This document shows, in pieces, positions 15,523-22,016 of a stretch of DNA of 64,000 nucleotides. The notes under the pieces are model-generated. The model saw only the letters and a list, made by a program, of their open reading frames with translations. It was not told the origin of the DNA and did no database searches. Position numbers and translations under genes: made by a program. Source of the stretch: a virus; the IMG/VR virus record IMGVR_UViG_3300028844_004047, positions 1 through 64,000 of that record, one strand, 5' to 3'. Every line of letters begins with the position of its first letter. Position 1 is the stretch's first letter.

Positions 15523-15741
15523 ATGAAAAAACTTGTTTTACTAGTAACATTCTTAATCCTTGCTGGTTGTGTACAACCATCTATGCTTAATGATGATGAA
15601 AGTTCTGGTATACATAATATGGGTAGTATTGCCAATGTATTAGGCTGTATGTTTGCTCCCCAAGATCCAAGTTGTACAAAGAAACAACCAAGCGAATCGG
15701 AAAAAGAAGCAGACGAAAAAGAGTGGAACGAAGTTAAGTAA
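15523..15741 (+). CDS. Small lipoprotein, 72 aa
   Basis: Signal peptide with lipobox LAGC (Cys16). Mature part acidic and Lys-rich with a Cys pair. Envelope-anchored; role unknown. Confidence 0.7.
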   Translation: MKKLVLLVTFLILAGCVQPSMLNDDESSGIHNMGSIANVLGCMFAPQDPSCTKKQPSESEKEADEKEWNEVK

Positions 15742-15760
15742 ATCAATTAAGAGGCATAAT

Positions 15761-16198
15761 ATGACAATGCATTTAGAAAGAGGACTAACAACCCTTAATA
15801 CTCGAAAACGTAAAACTAAAAAGAAAGATACAAAAGCAGATATTCAACGTTGGCAAAAAGAATTGCGTGATTACAATAAAAAGATGCGTCAATGCCATGC
15901 TCACAATATGCAAATGACATGGAACGAGTATGTTGATTATGTTAAAGGTAGATACAAACCTAAAAATCCGCCAACTGCAATTAAAGAACCTTGGCATTAT
16001 TCAGGACCAAGTGTTAGACAAACAGAACACGTTCCAAGCCTAAATTCTAAAGAAAGTTTTACAACTGCAACAAAACGAAAACCTATGGAATATACCGGTG
16101 AAAGACGACTGTTAGGCATAGCAACTATGCATAAGAGTAATCTAGTGCCCGTATTCAGCGATGACGACGCCAAAGAGTTGGCGAAAATGAGACGTTAA
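15761..16198 (+). CDS. Basic hypothetical protein, 145 aa
   Basis: The ATG at 15761 follows AAGAGG; an in-frame start at 15653 would lie inside the lipoprotein gene. The N-terminus is very basic (TRKRKTKKKDTK), followed by helix and a Pro/Thr-rich C-terminus. It may bind nucleic acid. No family recognised. Confidence 0.65.
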   Translation: MTMHLERGLTTLNTRKRKTKKKDTKADIQRWQKELRDYNKKMRQCHAHNMQMTWNEYVDYVKGRYKPKNPPTAIKEPWHYSGPSVRQTEHVPSLNSKESFTTATKRKPMEYTGERRLLGIATMHKSNLVPVFSDDDAKELAKMRR

Positions 16199-16201
16199 CA
16201 A

Positions 16202-16209
16202 GGTAAATA
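16202..16209 (+). promoter_or_regulatory. Possible late promoter GGTAAATA upstream of IF-1
   Basis: Matches the TAAATA core but not the first two bases of the late box; the ATG of infA is 7 nt downstream without a clear ribosome binding site. If active it gives a near-leaderless mRNA. Confidence 0.35.
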
Positions 16210-16216
16210 CTACACA

Positions 16217-16441
16217 ATGGCAAAAGACGGCACCATAGAAGTACAGGGCGTAGTAGAACAACTATTACCAAATGCACTATTCAAAGTAAAAGTCGCAGGA
16301 CACGATAAAACCTTAGTCGCTCACCTAAATGGTAAGATGCGAAAAAATAACATTAAAGTTTTGCTAGGTGATAAAGTGGATCTAGAAGTTAGCGTCTATG
16401 ATATGAATAAAGGACGTATAACTTATAGGCATAAACAGTGA
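16217..16441 (+). CDS. infA: Translation initiation factor IF-1
   Basis: Binds the ribosomal A site during initiation and helps IF-2 and IF-3 choose the start codon. The 74 residues align end to end with bacterial IF-1 (E. coli 72): IEVQGVVEQLLPNALFKV, VAHLNGKMRKN, GDKVDLEVSVYDMNKGRITYR. The OB-fold length and the conserved KMRKN and GRITYR segments are intact, so it should be functional. A phage copy could bias initiation toward phage mRNAs, especially those without leaders; that role is inferred. Confidence 0.93.
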   Translation: MAKDGTIEVQGVVEQLLPNALFKVKVAGHDKTLVAHLNGKMRKNNIKVLLGDKVDLEVSVYDMNKGRITYRHKQ

Positions 16442-16482
16442 GGATAATCTTCACTATTCTAAAATAAAAAAAGGAGTCAAAT

Positions 16483-16716
16483 ATGGACATACTTAATAAA
16501 ATAAAAGGCTGGAGTTCAGCTCTAACAGAAGCAGGTATTAGTTTAATATCTTTAGCAGTTGTACTTGAAGTACTATTTAATGGACAGAATATTCCATTCT
16601 GGCCAAACATCAGTGTAATCGCAAATGTACAAAACATTATTGCTGGATTTTCAGCACAAGGTCTTGTAGGTTTAGTAGCGATTTGGGTGTTATACCACAT
16701 TTTTACAAGAAAATAA
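16483..16716 (+). CDS. Small membrane protein, 77 aa
   Basis: Strong AAGGAG 10 nt upstream. Two hydrophobic segments (about residues 18-33 and 50-74) and a basic C-terminus. Holin-like size and topology, but far from the endolysin gene, so I do not call it a holin. Confidence 0.65.
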   Translation: MDILNKIKGWSSALTEAGISLISLAVVLEVLFNGQNIPFWPNISVIANVQNIIAGFSAQGLVGLVAIWVLYHIFTRK

Positions 16717-16755
16717 TAACGTAATAATTTGGTACAAAAATAAGGAGACCAAAAC

Positions 16756-16917
16756 ATGACAAATTGGATAAAAAGTAGAGTAAAAGAAAGAACATCGCAT
16801 TCAGGAGCGGCTTTAATTGCTATTGGTGTAATTGTTCTAATTGCTGGACCTTTTGCTAAATTGGCGGCATATGCCGCAATCGGTTATGGAGCATGGCAAA
16901 TCTATAAAAAAGGTTAG
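16756..16917 (+). CDS. Small membrane protein, 53 aa
   Basis: AAGGAGACC before the ATG. One or two hydrophobic stretches rich in Ala, Ile and Gly between basic ends. It precedes the ferredoxin gene by 3 nt and is likely co-transcribed with the Fe-S set. Confidence 0.6.
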   Translation: MTNWIKSRVKERTSHSGAALIAIGVIVLIAGPFAKLAAYAAIGYGAWQIYKKG

Positions 16918-16920
16918 TGA

Positions 16921-17208
16921 ATGCCCAAACTTACAGCCTTACATAAAGGCAAGTCAATTCAAGTAGAATACACAGGCACAGACAATGTAATGATTGCCCT
17001 ATACGATGATATCGATTGGGGAACTTGCGGAGGATCTTGTGCCTGTGGTTCATGTATATGCACAGTACTTGAAGGAGAAGAATTTTTTAAAGACCCAAGT
17101 GAAGAAGAATTAGATATGCTTCACGCAGAAGGAAGACCTAACAGTCGTTTAGGATGTCAACTAGATTTAGATAACGCACCCGATGGGAAAGTAAAAATTA
17201 GAATATGA
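16921..17208 (+). CDS. [2Fe-2S] ferredoxin, adrenodoxin type
   Basis: Electron carrier. Cys36, Cys42, Cys45 and Cys79 fit the C-x5-C-x2-C...C spacing of adrenodoxin/Isc-type ferredoxins (GTCGGSCACGSC, RLGCQL). Extra Cys40 and Cys47 are unusual. Acidic overall, as expected for docking to a reductase. First of three genes in an Fe-S set, with ATGA overlap to the SufT-like gene. The phage Fpr at 1931 could reduce it. Confidence 0.87.
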   Translation: MPKLTALHKGKSIQVEYTGTDNVMIALYDDIDWGTCGGSCACGSCICTVLEGEEFFKDPSEEELDMLHAEGRPNSRLGCQLDLDNAPDGKVKIRI

Positions 17209-17627
17209 AAGTAGAAATAAAAGACTTCAATCGAAGTCCAGATGCAGAAGGCAGTTTTGATTTAAAAATAACTGACCCAAATGTTAATCAAGAAGATATT
17301 AAAAAAGAACTTCGCGAAGTACATGATCCAGAAATCAGCATAAATATATTTGAACTAGGATTAATTTATCATTGTGATGTTGTAGAAGGTAATTGTACAA
17401 CAGTTATGACACTTACAAGTCCTTTTTGTCCAGTAGCAGGCGAGATGCCAATATGGACAGAACAAGCATTGTTAAAAGTGCCTGGTATTAATAAAGTAGA
17501 TGTACAAATGACATTTGAACCTACATTTAATCCATCACAAATGAGTGAAATTGCACAGTTCACATTAAATTTAGGAGATGATAACCACGATGACGAGTAT
17601 GTTACCAACTATCACAGATTCCGCTAG
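17205..17627 (+). CDS. MIP18/SufT (DUF59)-like Fe-S assembly protein
   Basis: Members help mature or insert Fe-S clusters. Visible family pattern: VHDPEISINIFELGLIY (about 41-57), TLTSPFCPVAGEMP with the conserved Cys, and VDVQMTFEPTFNPSQMS. The N-terminal 35 residues are an extra charged extension. Translationally coupled to the ferredoxin before it and overlapping the A-type carrier after it. Confidence 0.85.
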   Translation: MKVEIKDFNRSPDAEGSFDLKITDPNVNQEDIKKELREVHDPEISINIFELGLIYHCDVVEGNCTTVMTLTSPFCPVAGEMPIWTEQALLKVPGINKVDVQMTFEPTFNPSQMSEIAQFTLNLGDDNHDDEYVTNYHRFR

Positions 17628-17928
17628 AAATTACTTAATTAAAACGGCAGACAAACAAAATGCAACTAATGTATACTTTGGTGTACAAGGTGGCGGTTGT
17701 GCAGGTTTTAAATATAAATGGGATTCTATCGAAACGGATAAAATCAATCCTGAAGATGAAGTTATTAAATTAGATGAAGAAAAAAATCTAATTATTGATA
17801 AGTTTAGTTTATTCTATATTATGGGAACAACTATAGATTATAAAGAAAGTTTTGGAGGTTCCCAAATTGTAATTGAAAACCCCCAAGCAACTAGTTCTTG
17901 CGGTTGCGGAGAATCAGTAGCATTTTAA
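17590..17928 (+). CDS. A-type Fe-S carrier (IscA/SufA/ErpA/HesB family)
   Basis: Holds and delivers Fe-S clusters. The three ligand Cys are present (GGGCAGFKY, and SSCGCGES at the C-terminus). The start is uncertain: ATGs at 17578, 17590 and 17599 are in frame, and GGAG at 17574-17577 favours 17590. Family length is about 110, as here. It overlaps the SufT-like gene by 38 nt and converges on the minus-strand protease with no gap. Confidence 0.88.
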   Translation: MTSMLPTITDSARNYLIKTADKQNATNVYFGVQGGGCAGFKYKWDSIETDKINPEDEVIKLDEEKNLIIDKFSLFYIMGTTIDYKESFGGSQIVIENPQATSSCGCGESVAF

Positions 17929-19014
17929 CTACTTTGGTGGATTAATACCTTTTGGTTCCATCGGTTCCACTGGTTCCACTTCTTGTTTTTCTTCCTTCTT
18001 ACTTAAAGACTCCCAATCACCTAACTCAAACGTATGAGTTGACACTTCCCCGGATTCTACATTTTCAACCTTAACTGTGGCCATTTCTCCGTCTAACTTT
18101 GTTTTTAAGTATTCGAAGATATCACCATACTCTTTTACCTGGATCCCATCAATTTCTAGAATGTAAGATTCGCTTGTCATTCCAGCAATATAGAGATTAC
18201 TCTCAGGCGAGGCCTTTATTTTTACCCTCTTCATATCAACGTCGAAATCAACTTCGATGTTTAAAGCAGGTCTTCGTACTTTGCCGTACGAAAGTATTCT
18301 GTCGTAAACCCATCTCACATCATCTAAATGAATGCTCATTGCCCAGGCTTGTGTCTTTGCAGTCGGGTCACGAGATAGAATCATAAGTGTATTGATGCCT
18401 ATTAAATCACCATGTTCATCGAACAATGGTCCGCCACTATTACCTGGCATTATAAGTGCATCTGATTGTATTAGTCTTTGCCACGGTGAAGACACAAATC
18501 GTTTTGGATTGCTAACAATACCTTTACTAACACTCCAAATCATACCTTGCGGATGACCGATAACATAAATGTCTTCTCCAAAGTTAGGATCTTTGCCCCA
18601 CTTAACAGGATTAAATTTATAATCCTTTGGTAGGTCAATTTTTATTACTGCAATGTCAGAAAGAATATCAAATCCAACAATAGTTGCATTATATTCTGTC
18701 ATGGATTCGTCTTCATACATCCATACTGAAATTGTATTACCTTTTTCGATAACGTGATAGTTAGTAATAATATGTCCTTCTTTTGACATAATAATACCTG
18801 ACCCTAAACCAGAGCCCTGCTCCGGTGGAGGTACTGGAATCATGTTACCTGATGTTTCGTCTATAGTCGGTGTTACGTTTTTAATAGAAACAAAAACAGT
18901 TGACTTTAAATTGTTGTCAATATTTTTTAATCCACTAGTAGCAGTATCAGTAAAACTGAAATATGTGATTATGCTAACGCAGGCGACTAATAGGAATTGT
19001 TGAACTCGCATCAT
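17929..19014 (-). CDS. Exported HtrA/DegP-like serine protease
   Basis: Membrane-anchored or secreted trypsin-like protease of the envelope. After an N-terminal hydrophobic signal (residues 5-20) the catalytic triad is complete: His87 in TNYHVI, Asp120 in SDIAVI, Ser193 in PGNSGGPL. A divergent PDZ-like region (about 245-330) and a Pro/Glu-rich tail follow. 361 residues fits a single-PDZ DegS-like enzyme. AAAGGAC lies upstream of the ATG. It is second in a minus-strand pair behind a late promoter. Confidence 0.88.
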   Translation of the reverse strand: MMRVQQFLLVACVSIITYFSFTDTATSGLKNIDNNLKSTVFVSIKNVTPTIDETSGNMIPVPPPEQGSGLGSGIIMSKEGHIITNYHVIEKGNTISVWMYEDESMTEYNATIVGFDILSDIAVIKIDLPKDYKFNPVKWGKDPNFGEDIYVIGHPQGMIWSVSKGIVSNPKRFVSSPWQRLIQSDALIMPGNSGGPLFDEHGDLIGINTLMILSRDPTAKTQAWAMSIHLDDVRWVYDRILSYGKVRRPALNIEVDFDVDMKRVKIKASPESNLYIAGMTSESYILEIDGIQVKEYGDIFEYLKTKLDGEMATVKVENVESGEVSTHTFELGDWESLSKKEEKQEVEPVEPMEPKGINPPK

Positions 19015-19252
19015 ATTTTAATGTCCTTTTTCGTAATGCACTATCTTTTTGTGCAAGTTTATAAACGTCACCACAACAACCGCAGTAGTGATTAACCCAT
19101 TTATTCAGTCGAGATGTGCTGATGTCCTTTGAACTTCTAAGGAATAAACTTGAACAATTATCACACAATAATGCGTAAACTTGCAAACTTCTTTTAGTTG
19201 CAAAGCCCTTACGTCGATGCCATTGCTTAATAAATGTATATCCTAAATACAT
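18974..19252 (-). CDS. Small zinc-ribbon-like protein, 92 aa
   Basis: CDNC (about residue 30) and CGCC (about 57) are placed as a four-Cys zinc site, with FLRSSKDISTSR between. Similar short Cys4 proteins occur next to or fused with phage HNH nucleases, but no nuclease motif is present. The ATG is 5 nt after a GATAAATA late box and lacks a ribosome binding site. It overlaps the protease gene by 41 nt. Confidence 0.65.
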   Translation of the reverse strand: MYLGYTFIKQWHRRKGFATKRSLQVYALLCDNCSSLFLRSSKDISTSRLNKWVNHYCGCCGDVYKLAQKDSALRKRTLKYDASSTIPISRLR

Positions 19253-19257
19253 ACTAG

Positions 19258-19265
19258 TATTTATC
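19258..19265 (-). promoter_or_regulatory. Late promoter GATAAATA, minus strand
   Basis: Five nt (CTAGT) separate the box from the ATG at 19252. Diverges from the plus-strand late promoter at 19295. Confidence 0.68.
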
Positions 19266-19294
19266 TTTTTAGCGTTCGGCTATCGTAATTCGTT

Positions 19295-19302
19295 GATAAA
19301 TA
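19295..19302 (+). promoter_or_regulatory. Late promoter GATAAATA
   Basis: 37 nt before the ATG of the first virion-type gene, with CAGGAG at 19326 as ribosome binding site. Confidence 0.72.
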
Positions 19303-19339
19303 ATAGTACGAAATTATTTAATCTGCAGGAGTTATAACA

Positions 19340-20032
19340 ATGGCGAAACAAGCAATCAACATTGGAAGTAGTGCAAATGATGGCGCAGGTGATCCTTTAA
19401 GAACCGCCTTTACTAAAATTAACGAAAACTTCACTGAAGTCTACACAGAATTAGGTGGATCAAGTTTAAGTAATATTAGTATTACAGGCAACACTATTGG
19501 AACAGATGATACCAACGGAAATATTACATTAAGTCCGAATGGTACAGGTGCTATTGTTGTAGATACTTCTAAAAATTTACAATTTACTACACACACTGAT
19601 AATGCAGTCTTAAAATTTGATGCAAGTGGTAATGTAGTAATAAGTTCAGTAGTTGATGATGGAACAACAGTTACAATGGGTGACATTGCAATAAATGGAA
19701 CAACATCTACACTAACAACAACTACAAATGATATTAACCTAGTACCAGGTGGTGGCGAAGTTAATGTTAGTGGTCACGTTTTAAGTGATACAACAAACAC
19801 AAAAGATTTAGGCTCTGCGGCAAACGTATGGCGTGGGATCTTTGGAACAAAATTAACCGCAACAGGTGATAGAATCAATATTACTACAACACATACACCA
19901 GCAAGTGCTCAAGGCGCCGCAGGTGATTTAGCAGGTGATGTAGCCATAGACGCAAGTTATATCTATTACTGTACTGCGGCACATGATGGCGCAACTGCTA
20001 TCTGGAAAAAAGTCGCACTAGTGGCATTCTAA
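19340..20032 (+). CDS. Virion surface/fibre-like protein, 230 aa
   Basis: N-terminus AINIGSSANDGAGDPLRTAF..INENF is shared with the next gene and looks like a common attachment module; the middle is Thr/Gly/Asn-rich beta repeat; the C-terminus (DASYIYYCTAAHDGATAIW) is shared with the 24448 gene. Such modular proteins are virion or fibre components in T4-like marine phages. Late promoter and strong ribosome binding site agree. Confidence 0.75.
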   Translation: MAKQAINIGSSANDGAGDPLRTAFTKINENFTEVYTELGGSSLSNISITGNTIGTDDTNGNITLSPNGTGAIVVDTSKNLQFTTHTDNAVLKFDASGNVVISSVVDDGTTVTMGDIAINGTTSTLTTTTNDINLVPGGGEVNVSGHVLSDTTNTKDLGSAANVWRGIFGTKLTATGDRINITTTHTPASAQGAAGDLAGDVAIDASYIYYCTAAHDGATAIWKKVALVAF

Positions 20033-20047
20033 GGATAGGAGAACACA

Positions 20048-20929
20048 ATGGCTGGAACTAAAAGAGTAATTAATATAGGAACAAATGCAGACGACGGTAC
20101 AGGTGACTTACTTCGTGCGGCGTTTGAAAAAGTAAATCAAAACTTTGATGATGTATGGACATATGGTGCAGTTAATAGTAATTTAAATATTACTGCTGAT
20201 ACCATTGCTGGTACAACTGATGTTATCGTGGATCCTGCAGATTCAGGTGCTTTTAAAGTAGCCGGTGATACCATCATTAATCCAAACAATGGTAATTATA
20301 ACTTTACTGTTAATACAGATTTAGCCAATGACGTTTTATATGTTAAAGGTAGTTCGGGTTTTGTTGGTATTAAGAATAATGCTCCAACAGTACCACTTGA
20401 TGTAACAGGTGATGCTAAAGTTTCAGGTACTGCAACATTAACGACTTTAAGTGTAACTGGAAATACAACACTAGGTGACAGTAATACAGATACAGTTAAT
20501 TATGTTGCAAAATCTAGTTCAGACTTCTTACCAGTTAGTACTACACAAAATTTAGGTGGTGCTAGTAATCGTTGGGGAAATGTTTATTCAACTAACCTTG
20601 ATGTAAGTGGAAGTATTAGTGGTACATTTACTGGTAATATGACAAGCACACTAACAGGTGATGTTAATAACACTAACGTAACAAGTGTTAACTTAAACGT
20701 AACAGGCCCTAGTAACGTTCAAAACTTAACTGTAACGGGTGATTTAGTTGTACAGGGTACAACTACTACTCTTGAAACAAACGACGTTTTAGTTAATAAT
20801 CAAATTACATTTGAAGGTACAACTGCTGACGCACACGAAACAATTTTAACAGTTACAGAACCTACACAAGATAACACAATTACTTTTAAAAACGCAACTG
20901 GTACAGTAGCATTTAGCATTTTTAACTGA
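20048..20929 (+). CDS. Virion/fibre protein, N-terminal part of frameshifted gene
   Basis: 293 codons: attachment module (VINIGTNADDGTGDLLRAAF), then Thr/Asn/Gly-rich beta repeats with TLTTLSVTGNTTLGD-type units. A TGA at 20927 ends this frame, but the homologous-looking sequence continues without a start in the +1 frame to 21968. Removing one T from the T5 run at 20919-20923 would join the two parts as one protein of about 640 residues. See the continuation entry. Confidence 0.75.
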   Translation: MAGTKRVINIGTNADDGTGDLLRAAFEKVNQNFDDVWTYGAVNSNLNITADTIAGTTDVIVDPADSGAFKVAGDTIINPNNGNYNFTVNTDLANDVLYVKGSSGFVGIKNNAPTVPLDVTGDAKVSGTATLTTLSVTGNTTLGDSNTDTVNYVAKSSSDFLPVSTTQNLGGASNRWGNVYSTNLDVSGSISGTFTGNMTSTLTGDVNNTNVTSVNLNVTGPSNVQNLTVTGDLVVQGTTTTLETNDVLVNNQITFEGTTADAHETILTVTEPTQDNTITFKNATGTVAFSIFN

Positions 20930-21968
20930 TGTTCCAAGTGGTATAAACGATTTAAGTGATGTTGATACTTCAACAACTCCTCCAACTAATGGACAAGCAT
21001 TAGTTTGGAACAATGCTAATTTAGAATGGGAACCAGGCACAGTTGGTGGTGCTTCAGAAATAAATGATTTAACTGCGGCAGTAACATGGGCAAATATTCC
21101 AGATGCAAATGTTCCAGCAAGTGCAGTAACACAACACCAAGCGGCATTGAGTGTAACAGAATCACAAATTAGTGATTTAGGAACTTACTTAACAAGTGTT
21201 CCAGCACAGACGTTTGCTAGTTTAACAGGTAAACCAACTACGATAGCAGGTTATGGAATTACAGATGCATTTGATGGTGCATACGGATCGTTGACAGGAA
21301 CTCCAACAATGTATGCTAACTCCGACGTTGATGCCCACTTAAACCAATCAAATCCAACTAGTGGATACGTTCTTTCTTGGAATGGTTCTGATTATGCTTG
21401 GGTGGCAAACAGTAGCGGCGGTGCAACAAGTATCAATACTGCTGGTAACACAGGAACAGGTAGCGTAACTTTTGCAAGTGAAACATTAACTGCAACAGGA
21501 ACAACAAACCAAATTAATGTTAATGCGGCAGGTTTTGCTTTAAGTTTCAGTTTAGATGCAGATTTAACTGGGTTAACAACAATTAACACACATACTATTC
21601 CAAGTGGTACAGGAACACTAGCATTAACAGGTGATCATCCGCAACATACTTTTGTTATTGCCGCTAGTGGATCAACGGATTATACATTTAGTGATGGTGA
21701 TAATCATTGGTTCCCAACTACAGAGAATGATCCTGTATTATACTTACGCAGAGGCGAAACTTATATCTTTAATGTAAATGCATTAAGTGGTTCACACCCA
21801 TTTGAGATTAGGGTAAGTAATGGCGGTAGTGCATACAGTACTGGTGTAACGAACAATGGTGCAACAAGTGGAAACGTTACTTTTAAAGTACCTATGTCAG
21901 CACCTGCAACATTATACTACCAATGTACTTCACACGCAGGAATGGGCAATACGATTAATATAGTATAA
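20925..21968 (+). CDS. Virion/fibre protein, C-terminal continuation with cupredoxin-like end
   Basis: About 347 codons in frame +1 to the preceding entry, open from TDVPSGINDLSDVDTS onward. An internal ATG at 21147 exists but would cut off clearly coding sequence. The middle has GTYLTSVPAQTFASLTGKP-type fibre repeats. The last 110 residues resemble a cupredoxin: HPFEIRV, then YYQCTSHAGMGN, giving His, Cys, His and Met in type-1 copper order. Copper binding is inferred. Confidence 0.72.
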   Translation, partial: TDVPSGINDLSDVDTSTTPPTNGQALVWNNANLEWEPGTVGGASEINDLTAAVTWANIPDANVPASAVTQHQAALSVTESQISDLGTYLTSVPAQTFASLTGKPTTIAGYGITDAFDGAYGSLTGTPTMYANSDVDAHLNQSNPTSGYVLSWNGSDYAWVANSSGGATSINTAGNTGTGSVTFASETLTATGTTNQINVNAAGFALSFSLDADLTGLTTINTHTIPSGTGTLALTGDHPQHTFVIAASGSTDYTFSDGDNHWFPTTENDPVLYLRRGETYIFNVNALSGSHPFEIRVSNGGSAYSTGVTNNGATSGNVTFKVPMSAPATLYYQCTSHAGMGNTINIV

Positions 21969-21986
21969 ATTAGTAGTTGATATTAT

Positions 21987-21994
21987 TATAAATA
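21987..21994 (+). promoter_or_regulatory. Late promoter TATAAATA
   Basis: Exact consensus, 22 nt before the ATG at 22017, with AGAAGGAAAT as ribosome binding site. Confidence 0.78.
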
Positions 21995-22016
21995 CTACTA
22001 ATAAGAAGGAAATATA

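Noticed and set aside
20925-20935. Programmed -1 frameshift with a slippery heptamer in the fibre gene
   Set aside because: The needed shift is +1, and the -1 frame meets TAA at once.
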